A program made the translations under genes and the position numbers. Shown piece after piece: positions 12,586 to 24,505 of a DNA stretch of 64,000 bases (position 1 is the first letter of the stretch; each line of letters opens with the position of its first letter). The DNA lies in NCBI RefSeq assembly GCF_002775205.1, contig NC_036443.1, positions 14,767,373-14,831,372 of the forward strand, given 5' to 3'. The notes under the pieces were generated by a model. The model was not told the origin of the DNA, ran no database searches, and saw only the letters and a list, made by a program, of their open reading frames with translations. The stretch is from Xiphophorus maculatus (lineage: Eukaryota; Chordata; Actinopteri; Cyprinodontiformes; Poeciliidae).

Positions 12586-15334
12586 CACTGGATAAAATAT
12601 GCTAAACAACATACAGTACTTTTCACAGCAGATACGCTTCCTTCACTCTTGTTTGCAAAATGATTTTCGGTTTCCTCCCCACATTAATTTTCCCCCTTTG
12701 CAAATATCACCAAAAACCACCACAAACCCTTTTCAGTGCGTCTCTGGTTAGAGACGCTGCTGTCGAGGGAAACACTGGCAGCTACTGTGAACAGACAGGC
12801 ATGAGTCGCGCTGGCAGCCCAATATAGCCACTCAGGATGGCACACGCAAGAAGAAATACCTGACTGCTCGTGTAACTTAATGTGGCTAAGGCATAGTGTT
12901 TCAGTGGAAGGACTGAAGGAGAGAGGAAAACAAAGCTGCTGACTGGTTACAGCTGTTCCTCACGATGGCTGATCAAAGGCAAGCTGATGGATGAAAATCC
13001 CCTGCAACTCAAACAGCACTATCAGGAGAGCGATACATCTTATACGCTTTTCCAAATTATATGCATTAGATCTTGGATCACATTGGTATAATAGCTTTTG
13101 AGTGTACACTCTTTTTAGGGGAGAAAAAAAAAGTTATTTTAAACTGCTGGGGCTCAGTACCAAATCTTTGATTGAAGTTGGGTAAAATTTAAATGTAAAG
13201 TTATTTAAACTAATGAGAAAGTTAGAAAAAAAAAAAAAGTTAGAAATATTTTTGAAATTAAAACGACATAACTTTTACTCAACATCACATGTTTCTACAT
13301 TCAACTTGTCAAATTGTAATTCGGTGACTTCTAAATGCATCTGGCTGCAGTGGATTTTAGTTAATCGTATCAGAGAAAAGAGCTCTGAATAGAAACCCAT
13401 TTAGAAGGCTTAGCAAATTTCTTTTTGTAAATACTTGAAAACCATTTGAAAAACATGTAAAATTAAATTATGATTTAATTTGTGTTCGTTTATCCCATAA
13501 AATCTCATTAAAATGTTCTGAGCTTGTAGAAGTTCAGAAGGAAACTGAAAAAGCAGAACAGAAGAGTCACAAGACGCCAGACAGAAGCTGGATGTTTCAT
13601 TTATCTTAAGATACAAACCAATAATACTTACAAAATTAAAAGATCAAGTAATTTTACTTGTCTCAAACAGTTTATCGTTTATGTTGACTTATCTTAAAAC
13701 CCCCAACAGTCTTTGATATCAAGAGAACTGCCTGTTGGAGCACAATATTTTCTTGAATTAGAACATAAAATAAAAGGAAAACAAAAGACATACCAAAAGA
13801 CTTAACTAGATTTTGTACAAAGTACTATTTATTGTCATCAGAAACATTTCAGACTGCTGAAAATGCTCAAACCCTGAAGAAAAAAAAAAAAAAAGTTGTT
13901 GATGTTTTAAAAGCCGCCCTTGCAGCACAAACCGCAGTGAAAGTTTAAACAAGGTTTATGTGCAACTATTGAACGGCGACCCATGAAGGTCAAATGACCG
14001 GTGGTTTGTTGCAACATCTCTTTCTTTCTAAACCCATGTCCATCTGCCTCGGGGTTTGGCTCCAGCTGAGGCTCAGAGGGGACACAGCAGCAGCAGCAGC
14101 AGCTCAGAGGGGGGGAAACCAAAGTGGAGGAGGCCTATCTTTCAGCAGTGATGGGAAGTGATGTGAACTATGCTGAGGTAAACAACCTGAGAGGACTACA
14201 CTGATTGAAAAAAGCTGCTTTTGGAGCAGAAGAGCAAATGCAGAAAGTATAATAAAACAGGTTGACTGTAAGTGAAATAGAGTGGAACCATCCCAGAGCC
14301 AGTCGGCTGTCTCTGCAGAGTAAATAATTGATATATTTTTGAACGGGCAGTCAAACCACAACAGACAGACAACTGGCAAACGCCGAAGTACTCACCTGCA
14401 GCCATTTCCAACGCACTTCTTCCACACACTGCAGGACCCGATTGTGTTGCTGATTCCCTCAGACAACGCAATCTGAAGAAGAAAAGGCCTAATCTCTAAA
14501 GAGTTCTCTGTGCCGTATGCAAATGTTCAAACAAAGGCAGAAGTTTGCAACTTTCCCACACAAAAGCGGTCTGATGATGATAAATCGGTCAGCATCATTG
14601 CACTCAGATGTGCCCTCATGACCGAAGGTCTTATCACGGAAAGAGGTGGACCGTAATTATTTGTGCAGAACGTCACCGAGACGTCAGTCCTGATCAATGC
14701 GCCACTATCGCGTCTATTTGCTTGGCAATTTATCTCACTGTCTGTGTGGTCATAGCTCCGGATCCAACAAAAACCACTGGGCTTATTAGGAGTTATAACT
14801 AAAAAAAAAAAAAAAGTGGATAATTTTAGCAGAAGGTGTTGGAAGATGTCATCTTTTTTTATGTGTAAACTAGAGGAAAACTAAGTAACAGCTCTGGAGC
14901 AAAAGCTCGATTTTATAAACAAATTAACTTAAACAAAATTCTGCTTACCTTTGATTGTAGTGCAGTTAAATAATGCGGCAAAAATAATAAAACACTCTCC
15001 ATTTAGTGTTTTGTTCTTAAATGTTAAACTTTTGCAACCGAGTCCTTTACACCAAAGCAGCTGCAGAAAGTTGCCACTTGTTGCCACCTAGTGATGAAAT
15101 GTAAATCAGCAGACTCTCGTCCAACACTGCAGGTCAGATGGTAATGAAATGATGCATGAAATTTTAAAACAAGCAGGAGGATCAGTGAGCTTAGGAGAAA
15201 TATCATCTGGAGAAAAGAGCAAAGTTTGAAGCAACTTGATAAATCTTATAAAAATAAGCTGTTTAATGGTCTAACTTAGAAATTAATAGCAGGGCTCTGT
15301 TTTGCGAGGAATCTTGTTGCAGAGCTGCATCCAC

Positions 15335-15361
15335 ATTACGTTTCCAATGTGGAAACGTAAT
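15335..15361. repeat. Perfect inverted repeat, 11-bp arms
   Basis: ATTACGTTTCC, a 5-base loop, then the exact complement GGAAACGTAAT. Intergenic, and not part of any element I recognise. Confidence 0.9.
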
Positions 15362-16348
15362 AAACATCCTTCATTGGCCATCTAAAGTTAAAGTACATTG
15401 CAAAAACAAATATGCTAATTAATTTTTTTTATGCGATTGATCAACAAAAAATGGGCACAGTAGAAAAGTGGGGGAAAAAAACATGCAAGTTTTTTTGTAA
15501 CATTAACAAATAATCAAGTAAATCTGGCATCAGTTCTCCAAGTCATTTTTTTTCATTGCATGTGCAGATGAAGGTCAGACGTTTTGGAAATGTCTTCAGA
15601 TACTAAATGTTTACTAATGCTAACATCTGAGACATTCGCAGAGCAGTTAAATGATACTGAGATTAAAGCACACATGCACTTGACTTTGTTTACATGTAGT
15701 ATGGTGAGTCTGAATTCACACAACATTTTTTAAAGGGTTGTAAACAAAGAAATTCAAAGCAATTCCTCATTTTCCACTCCACACCACTATTATGTTAACT
15801 TGCTTTGAATAATGCTTTATATTCAAACTTCTTTACAAAAGATGCATAGGAGATACATTTCTTTATTGATAGCACATTATACAGTAACCATGACCCTCTG
15901 CTTTAAAGAAATTTTTCAGGTTAAACTCTGATCTAATTCATTTAGTCAAATATCGCAAAAATAGCAACAGAAAAGTTAATCAGTCACAGCAGTTACTTGA
16001 TCTACTCTGGTCTGTTCTGATATCACATATGGCTGAACAAGTTTTTTATTTAAATCACAGATTGCATTTCAATAGCAATCTGTTATGACAAAAAAAAAGA
16101 CTTTACATGATCACTTACCATTTTAGTTCATTCCAGAAAAATAAATAACTCGTATTAGAAAGCAGTGAGAAGACAAGGCAGCCAAATGATACAGACTTTA
16201 ATATTACTGCCTCCAATACGTAGTTGGTGTGAAACAGTAAAAAAAAAAAAAAGGAAAAAAAAGGCCCCAATATGTTACAGTTATTTATGATGATGCACTG
16301 ATAAAACATCTCAACAAAAAACTTCCAGGGAAAAAAAATACAGTAGTT

Positions 16349-16354
16349 TTTATT
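16349..16354 (-). terminator. Probable poly(A) signal of IDH3G
   Basis: TTTATT on the plus strand reads AATAAA (followed by more A) on the minus strand, about 155 bases past the IDH3G stop codon. It is the nearest canonical signal downstream. Confidence 0.5.
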
Positions 16355-16508
16355 ATCCAACAGGAGGGATACTGTATTTTTTTTTTTACTGGTAACCGTT
16401 TAGGGATTTGAACAAAAATGCTTGGATGTCCTGTGTTTCATATTGTACAATCTGCTCGGATCCATACCCATGATTCCACACCGCTGAAGCAGTGTCGACA
16501 AAGACGCA

Positions 16509-19500
16509 TTAGATGTCTGCAGTGAGCTGTCCTTTGCTCTGGATGATCCTCATGATGGATTGGACCACCTCAGATGTGGTGCCCTGACCTCCTAGATCTG
16601 CTGTGTGCAACTGCAACCACAAGAGCACTATGTAAGCAAATATCTAAGCTCCCATTAAAACAAAAACATATATGATTCTTGGAGATTTAAATAATTTTAG
16701 GTTTTTTTAATTGAGGATTTGAATTGTTCTGCAAAGGGAGCTCATATTGTTCTGCAAAGGGAGCTCATATAACTCATGTCTTTGCTGCTCTTCACTGGTC
16801 ACAAGTTCATTTTAGATTACAGTTTAATTTTTTTTTTTAACTTTTAAGGCCCTCCATGATCAGGCCCCCCAGTATATATGTGACATGTTTAAGCCTCAGA
16901 CTTTTGCCAGAGCTAGGAGGTCCGCTGATCAGAGGCTCTTGTTGGCTCCACATGCTCCATTTAAAACCCGTAGGGATTGGTAGTTTCAAGCTGTTGCTCG
17001 CTGATTGTGGGATTTTCTCCCATTGTTTTTACATTGCATCGATTCCATTGATCATTTTGAATAACCCATTTGTACAGACAGGCTTTTAAGTTAATTTGAT
17101 CATATGTTTTGTGTGATTTTCCTTTTTGAAGAACTTTGTTATTTTTTATCTGTGAAAGGTGCTATACAAACAAAATTGCGCTTTGTACTTTACTTTCACT
17201 TCTATCTCCAGGACTGAGGATTTATACAACATAAAACTTCTTTTCATAAGAAAAGATGCAAACTCTACATCAGATTGGAAGCATACTCGGCTTTAGTGGA
17301 CTCACCCTGGTTTCATTCATTGTGGTGAGTACTGCATTCCTTATCAAGTTGGCATAGTTGTAAAGCCTGGAGAAACAGCAGAAAGTGATATTAGCTTTAT
17401 GTACTGGTAATGCTGTATCTTTTATCTATACAAGTAGAACGTACTTGAGGTGGTCCAGCATCATGCAACTAGCCAGCAGCATAGCAGTGGGGTTAGCAAT
17501 GTTTTTCCCTGCAACACTTTTCCCTGTGTTCCTTGTAGCCTGAGATCCACAGCAGAGAGAGAAAGAAAGAGAAATTAACCTCTTAATAAAAATAAAAAAT
17601 TTTAAAAAATCACACAACATTTACATATTTTTAAAATGACAGACATAACTATGCTGCTAATTTACAGTCACTTACCGTTTCAAACACGGCATAGTCCCGA
17701 CCATAATTAGCGCCAGGCACAAGGCCAGGCCCTCCCACCAGGCCGGCGCACACGTTGCTGACAACGTTCCCATACAGATTAGGCATCACCATCACGTCAA
17801 ACTGTTGGGGTTTGGACACAAGCTGGAAATGCAGAGGAAATCACAGTAAGAAAAAAAATATATATATATACTTTTTTTGAAAACTCCCACACTAAATCCA
17901 GACTCATTAAGATTTCCACCTGCATGGTGGTGTTATCCACGATCATGCTGTCGAAAGTGATGTCGGGGTATCCAGAGGCCACTTCCCTGCAGCACTGCAA
18001 AAACAAGCCGTCTCCAAGCTTCCTGTGGTGATGAACAAACCAATGGATATTCCAAAAATTAAAAAAAAATAATAATAATGAAGGGACTATTTGGAGTAGA
18101 AGTCACTCACATGATATTGGCTTTATGCACTGCAGTGACCCTGCGACGACCTTTCTCCCGAGCCAGTTGAAACGCATACTCAGCAATCCGGAGGGAATTG
18201 CTCCTGGTGATGATCTTCAGACACTCCACTACACCCGATACACTCTAAGACAAAAAAACAGATAAATTATCTTACAAATAACCACTACAGTTCTAATAAT
18301 GTGTTCAAATGACACACAAGACGGTGATCTGAGGGAATTAATACAGTTCAGGGTTTCCCCCAGTGTAATATAAGCTGGCAGCCCGCCGTGCTTTACTAGC
18401 CCCTCCCCCTGCCGGGCTAAGCATTGCTTGTTTTTAGGAAAATAATAATAATAAAAAAAAATTGCTTAATTTTTTATTTTGTTTCTTTTTAAATCAAGCT
18501 GGATTGAAAGCTTCTATGCTGCTCTGGGCGTTTCACTGGCAAAGCATATTTATTCCTAAAATATAAGTTTATAGAAGACAGTTTTATACTTTATGCATTT
18601 CAAAGTACTGACTCTACAATGTGCTCTACGCATGTGCCGATATGCTGAAGATTTCTGGGAATTATTCATAATCCTCTTCTGATGTCAGTACAGCTTTATA
18701 GTGATAAGATTTTCCATGCGGTAAAGTCTAACGTTTAAATCACCACAAGCACAGCAACTTTACTATGTTGATGTCTCAACAAACTTGTGTCATAGCAAAC
18801 ACCCCACCTCTTTTTAAACCTTCAAAACATGCTAAAGGTCTTTAATGACAGAACTCATACATTACACCAATCAAATCGACCAGACTGACAATGCTGCCTT
18901 TATTATCAGCAATAGTGCAGAGTAGAAAAGGGGAAAGAAGTTGCATAAACGAAGAACCTAGAAACATTAACATGCTCATACAAAGAGAACGCATTTAATT
19001 GAAAGTGGGAAAAAAATCATGGAAGCTAAATGGAAACGGGACTTTAGATTGAGACGGTGGTAATCCAACGTCCTCTTTAACCCTGAAAAATAATTTTTCC
19101 CACTTATTTCCAAGCAGAAATATGCGTATGTGTGATAAAAAGTCTTTTATGTTGCTACTGTAAAGTAATGAACATTTCAGCTCTCTAATTTCCTTCCTCT
19201 CTCTATATTCTGAACTCTGATACTAATTCAAGTGGATATTTATTCCTGCTCATAGGAAGTCGTGCACCAGGGTTGTTCACAGAGGGGGATTGAACCGACT
19301 GAACCTTAAACTTGATCTGGCTGAAACAACAAATTAAATAAATAAAAATCAAACCATGAAAAATGGAGTAAAGATAAATCAAGAATAATTTAACTCACAG
19401 TAGATTCTCCAAGTAAAAATCCAACACTGTTTTGTTCAACATATTACTGTCACTGATGAAGATTCTTTCATTACATGCGAGGTAATATAGAGGGTTCATC

Positions 19501-22500
19501 TTCTCATCACACCTAAATTAGATTTGACTAACAAACCCAATCTACTGCTTACTGAGACAGCTGCACCAGTTTAGACAGTTTAATGAAGTCAGTATTGATT
19601 CAGCAGCTGAGTTGAGAAAGCTGTTTCTGTATTTTTAAGCTTACATAAATGGCAGCATTTATGTAAAAAAAGAAACACTATAAACAGTGGGAGGAAAAGT
19701 AAAAGTCCAACAAAGCAACAGCAGCAGAGCACTGATTTATTTTTCCCAGTCTGACCTCGTGCTCCAGACTGCTGTATTCTCCTTCTGTGTTCTCCCTGAT
19801 GATCATGATGTCGATGTTCCTGTGCCGAGTTTGGACTCCAGGGAGGGACTGGCAGTGCATCACGTTGGCATACAGATCCAAGCTTGTGCTGTTGAAGGAG
19901 AAAAATGATCGACCAAGCGCACACAGGAGACCAAATTAAGTTAGAAAGGTGAACCATCTGACAAAACAGGGCATTTATCAAGGGAGCTAAATATTTTATC
20001 TACACCTACCGTAGAAGATTATTTCTGGATTTCATAGATGGCGGCATGGTATGTTTGGTCTCTATGTTACCTAACAAGAGGGTTAGGTAATTCTGAAGTT
20101 AGACTGTAGTAATGTAGTGTTATGATGAGTAATATGTTACCCTTCACCCCTCACATTTTTATAGTCTGAATGGGACTAAAAGACGCAGCTTAGCTTACCT
20201 TTAAGAGCAACTCCATTTCGGCGGATGGCGGTAATGGCATTATCGATATCGTCCTCGGCCTCCAGTGCAGAGTTGACATGCACAACCTCAAAGTCCACAG
20301 GCACACAGCTGAACCTACAAGCATGATTACCAGTGATGAAGGGAGTCGTCATCTTTTTATAGTCGAGTCTAATCAGACTATAGCTCTGAGGGAACTAACC
20401 TGAAAACCTCTACAACATGACTCAGAAGCTCTGGACCGATTCCATCCCCGGGTATCAGGGTCACAGTGTGTCGACCTCCATACTTTGCAGGAGGGGGCTG
20501 CAATACCACCATGAAACCCCATATTAACTATTTTAACATAACAGGAACCCTGCTATTTTGCTAACTTGAATTAATAGGCTACAAAGGAGTTGCAAGGCTG
20601 TGCACTTTAGTATTACACTTAGTAATTTAGTTAATCAATAAAAATGAAGCAAACATTTATAAATGCCAAACATGTTTAAATTGTTAAATCATTTCCAAAG
20701 TGCTGGAAATGATTTAACTGTAATTTAACTTTTAATTTAAAATACAGTTTTTTGTGCTGGGCTAAGTAGTCTGACATTGGTTGAATGTTGAGTCTTAAGT
20801 ATTAAATGTTGATTCTATTGGACAGGATGAAGAGCATCTGTCAACATCAACTTTCAAGTATAAAAGTATATTCTCAATTGGATTTAGATCTGGACTTTGA
20901 CTAGGACATTTTAAGGTGAATATATTTTGATCTAAACATTCCATCGTACCTCTAAGAGTATATTGACTTAGGAAAAAGGAGTCATACCTTAATTTCTACT
21001 CAATTTGATTGTTGCAATTAGCTGTTTGCTGGCAGTCCCTCAAACTCAGCTTACCCAAAATGTTGTAGTGTTAAAACCAAAACTAAAAATTTGAGCATGT
21101 CAGTCCCATCTTTTAAAAGCTCTTCCCTGGATTCTAGTTATACAGAAAGTAGATTTTAAAATACGCCTGATTGTTTTTACACCCTTAAATGGCCTGGTCC
21201 CTCCCTGTGTCTCTTCAGGTCTTACACCCAGAATCAACCCTAGATCAGATCTTGGTTCTTTTAGTCATTAAGGTGATGTCCTGTGAAATTCTCTCTCACA
21301 AGGTCTCAGATCCCAGTTTCTAAAGTGTTTAGCTTTGACAATAATGCATTTGGTTATTGAACATTTTGTTCTGGTGAATGAACTATTTTCACTTCATTTA
21401 TTTTTCTGTTTTGTAATGAGATCTTAATTTTGTCTGCTGTTTAAAATCTCTATGCATTTGTTTTTAATTAGTTTGAATTTTTATTTTTACATGTTCTTCC
21501 TAGCACACCGAGTCTACGATTGTTGTATGAAATGTGCTTTATAAATAAATTTGACCTGACCTAATTATGTTTATGGTTGTTGTCCTACAGGTTTGTGATA
21601 ACCAGTTAAACCAGACTTCTTATGTCTTTCTGTCAAGAACACATTTATTTTTGTCACTTTTACAAAAAGGTCAGTAGTGTGTGGTAATCCTGAAGTGAAT
21701 GACAGCAGAATTACACTAGGCCTTTTGCCTGATTCTGTGATTAATGCTGTCCTTGTCTTGCCAGTCAGCTTAGGTGGATGACTTTTCTTCATCTGATCAG
21801 ATTGGATGTGAAGAACGGCAGAGCAAAATTCAGGATAATCCTGAAAGAAGACTTGCTGCTAACGACATGAGACTGGGTGGAGGTTTATGTTCCAGCAGGA
21901 CAACAACCATAAACATAAAGTAAGAACTATAATGAAATGATTTAGATCAAAACACATGACCTAATTAAAGTGTAGATCTAAATCCAACTGAAAATCTGTG
22001 GGAAGAAAAAAAAGTTGCTGTTCATAGATTCTCAATCATTCCTCAAATCTGCCTTAGTTTGAGTTATAAGGCTTTTTTTTTTTTTTTTTTTTAAGTGTTT
22101 TTCTAAAGTTAATGACCCAGGCTGAATACATTCAAGTTAATCCTTACATATTTTTATTAGTAGTTTAAATTTTGTGGTTGTAAAGTTTTTCTCTGAGGGC
22201 TATATTTGGCTAGAAATTGTGGTCTAGATTTTATTATGATCTAAATGGTTTTTAGATAGTTTTGTCATGTTGGCCACGCATGACCACAAAAGAGATGTTT
22301 CATTTGCAACATAAATAACCACAAGTTTTATAAAAACTTGTGAAAAATTTATTAAATGTATTAAGGTGTTTTATCTAGCTCAAAAAGATCAATTTACTAC
22401 TGCTCACTATTGTGAACTGAGAACTTCAAGCAATCCTGACAAGTCGGTTGTGATGTAATCCAACAGTGAACTAAAACACCATAAAGGAAGCAAATGTTTA

Positions 22501-23704
22501 CAATAAGATACAAAGGAAAAAGAACAGTGTATTTTATTAAACTGTTAATGTCAGTGTAAAGTATTTTAATATCAATCTAGCACAACTGGAATAGCTTTTA
22601 GAATAGTTGTGAATTATTTTTGAATATAAGTGCACATTTACTTAATTACTCGAACACCTTATGTGATACAAAGTGATCATCTTCCATTTATTGCAAATGT
22701 TCTTAAATATACAGTACAGTTGCATGAAGAATGGAGAGACCTAAGCTCCCATTCCCCCCAAGGAGCACCATAAAAAAAAAATTATGAGAATTATTTTTAT
22801 ACAGGAAGCAATTTAGAATCTGACTAAAAATTAAGGGGAAAAAAAGATTATCCAGATTTATGCATCAAAGTATGTGGCCAACATGAAAGCACCTAGTAGA
22901 TGTGTTTATAAACCAAGTGATGGACTTAAATGCATTCAATTTTAATTGAATGCATTTAATGTTTAGGAATAAAACGCCTTTGTGATTATTCAACGTAACT
23001 GGCTAGAAAAATCAAGATGATCCCAGTCTCAGACTGATAAATTGATGCATTCCTTCCAACAAACAAACAAAAGTCCAGTCATGCATTTTAACCCAAAGCA
23101 CGCTAAATCAAAAGTCAGCTACTTACAATGTTGTCACTCTGTTGATAAAGAAGAAAGGTAAAAAAGGGAGAAGAATAAACATCAGCTTGATTACAAAGTA
23201 CAAGAACAGATTAAAACAAAAATGTGAGAAATGAACACAGGACATTTTTGACACTCCCATGATCCCACAGAAAGTGAAAATGCAGTATTGTTTATTGACA
23301 GAAATCAGAACCGTAGTGTTATTTTAGGCATTTTGTATTGTGTCGAGTAAAATAAAACAACTAAGATTTAATTCTGTTTTTGCCAGGACAGTCTCTGATA
23401 CTCACAACATGAAGTGTTTTATTCCGGTGACTTGTCAAAGTTGTTCCAAATACCTGAAAAGTTTAACAATATGAGATTTTTGAGTGAACCCCAATAATAC
23501 TCACAGGGTGGCACTGACGTTATATTATTTGACCTTGTGTCTAGTAGTGAAATACGAGCCGAAACTGCAGCCTAAGGATAAAATTACAGAATGATACAAC
23601 AAATCAAGCTTGTTTCGTCTTACTTTAACCGTATTTCCCAAGTGTCGACCCCAGATAGGATTTATAATCCTGGAGACAGAGAGCACAGCACTGTGAGCAG
23701 CCAT
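16509..23704 (-). CDS. idh3g: Isocitrate dehydrogenase [NAD], gamma subunit, mitochondrial
   Basis: Thirteen coding exons in gene order: 23704-23624, 23453-23406, 23138-23127, 20497-20400, 20314-20199, 20070-20010, 19888-19756, 18244-18111, 18022-17920, 17822-17676, 17539-17445, 17366-17306, 16610-16509. Together they make 1191 nt, 396 residues, about the usual family length (human 393). All introns are GT-AG and phases agree throughout. The ATG at 23704 opens a basic, hydrophobic stretch suited to a mitochondrial targeting peptide. Family motifs include [20 protein letters not shown] (residues 51-70), [34 protein letters not shown] and [17 protein letters not shown]. The C-terminus LGGQGTTSE is that of the gamma rather than the beta subunit. 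The gamma subunit is the allosteric, non-catalytic partner in the alpha2-beta-gamma enzyme that oxidises isocitrate to 2-oxoglutarate in the matrix. I see no break, and the gene looks functional. Confidence 0.96.
16723..16768. repeat. Perfect 23-bp tandem duplication
   Basis: Two identical head-to-tail 23-base units (16723-16745 and 16746-16768) in the last intron of IDH3G. Being exact, the duplication is probably recent. Confidence 0.95.
16845..17195 (+). mobile_element. LINE 3' fragment (L2/CR1-type) in IDH3G intron 12
   Basis: The plus strand reads as a decayed reverse-transcriptase C-terminus (AAGGCCCTCCATGATCAGGC, i.e. a [14 protein letters not shown] motif). It ends with GAAAGGTGCTATACAAACAAA, the tail typical of fish L2/CR1-group LINEs. 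It lies antisense within the intron. Confidence 0.7.
18245..19755. other. IDH3G intron 7, little recognisable content
   Basis: A 1.5-kb intron. Near 18350 the sequence CAGGGTTTCCCCCAGTG resembles the start of a fish MITE, but no matching second end was found. Otherwise it is AT-rich unique-looking DNA. Confidence 0.5.
20684..20717. repeat. Perfect inverted repeat, 13-bp arms, 8-base loop
   Basis: TTAAATCATTTCC (20684-20696) and its exact complement GGAAATGATTTAA (20705-20717), in IDH3G intron 3 just downstream of exon 4 in the plus-strand direction. Confidence 0.9.
20860..22060. mobile_element. Two oppositely oriented Tc1-like remnants with a LINE between them
   Basis: From 20860 to about 20990, and again from about 21565 to 21785, the minus strand carries pieces of a decayed Tc1-like transposase. 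From about 21790 to 22060 the plus strand carries one (TTCCAGCAGGACAACAACC, then TAAATCCAACTGAAAATCTG). The short segment near 20864-20925 is the near-complement of that near 21945-21990. A LINE tail occupies about 21060-21562. All of it sits in IDH3G intron 3 and none can code. Confidence 0.65.
21060..21562 (+). mobile_element. LINE 3' fragment (L2/CR1-type)
   Basis: Decayed C-terminal reverse-transcriptase sequence (AAATGGCCTGGTCCCTCCCT) ends in GAAATGTGCTTTATAAATAA and a short TTGACCTGACCT tail, the typical 3' end of fish L2/CR1-group elements. It splits Tc1-like sequence and so inserted after it. Confidence 0.7.
22926..22959. repeat. Perfect inverted repeat, 16-bp arms, 2-base loop
   Basis: TTAAATGCATTCAATT, TT, then the exact complement AATTGAATGCATTTAA. 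IDH3G intron 3. AT-rich, so likely cruciform-prone. Confidence 0.92.
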
Positions 23705-24195
23705 CTTGATTATGAGGAAGAAGCCGTCGCGTGCGAGTGCAAGTTTCTCGTGCGTTTTGTATATTCGCTCTTATTAATTTTTTTTATTTAAAAAAAACAA
23801 ACTACATTTATTTCAACATTTTTAAAGACAGCTTGAAAACAAATAAAAAGCTAAATAAAAAGTATATATAATGTAATGCCCACGTGAGCAGTTTTGCGCA
23901 TGCTCAATGCGTACCGACTGGACTTGGGCACATCCGGAAGTGATAACAGAATGAAATTAATCAGTTTTTCCTCGTTTTGCCAACTACGCTCATCATAAAA
24001 CGCAGACTGGGATTTTGGACTTCGGTTTTTTTTTGTCTAGAATATGCCTGTTAAGCCGTCTCAATGAATAAACTGCGCAGAAAACATTGAAAGTCCGGCG
24101 CAAAGGGCAGTGGCCGATTAATTTGTGCGGCTACGTCCTGTCAAAGGAGACGAGCTTAAGTCAACGCTCGCTCACCACAGGACTACATAAAGTAG
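23705..24195. promoter_or_regulatory. Shared divergent promoter of IDH3G and FAM3A
   Basis: The IDH3G start codon (23704, minus) and the FAM3A non-coding first exon (ending at the GTAAG donor at 24196, plus) face away from each other across under 500 bases. The core holds CACGTG (E-box, 23881-23886), TGCGCATGCTC (23895-23905, one or two changes from the NRF1 palindrome GCGCATGCGC) and CCGGAAGTG (23934-23942, a perfect ETS/GABP site). CpG is locally enriched compared with the flanks and there is no obvious TATA box. NRF1 and GABP are the classical activators of nuclear genes for mitochondrial proteins, which suits IDH3G. Transcription start sites are not visible. Confidence 0.7.
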
Positions 24196-24477
24196 GTAAG
24201 ATTTGCTATTTTAATTTAAGCTATGAATACGAGAAACCAGGTATATGACTTACGAGTTCGTTTCTGTTTGTCTAGGATATATATTTCGACATATGTTATA
24301 GCAGACTTATTATAATTTCAGCAGCTGTTTACCTTCACGCACACAAATACATATTCTAATGCCTTCAGAAAGTTACATGTAAAGAACTGAGAAGATAACT
24401 GAAAAGTCAGCTTATTTCATTCAGTTTAAAAAGGTTAAAATCAAAATTTAGATTTACTACACATTAAAAATTTAATT

Positions 24478-24505
24478 TATGGTGTAAACATTCTTTTACA
24501 CCATA
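24478..24505. repeat. Perfect inverted repeat, 11-bp arms, 6-base loop
   Basis: TATGGTGTAAA, CATTCT, TTTACACCATA in FAM3A intron 1. Confidence 0.88.

Noticed and set aside
14608..14802. 64-codon open frame with a hydrophobic centre
   Set aside because: No homology, splice sites or codon bias seen. Could be conserved non-coding DNA but nothing supports coding.
23624..23635. IDH3G exon 1 ending at ACG|GTTAAA, 6 bases earlier
   Set aside because: The donor AAA|GTAAGA is stronger and keeps frame equally well, so it was preferred. The alternative would remove Val-Lys only.
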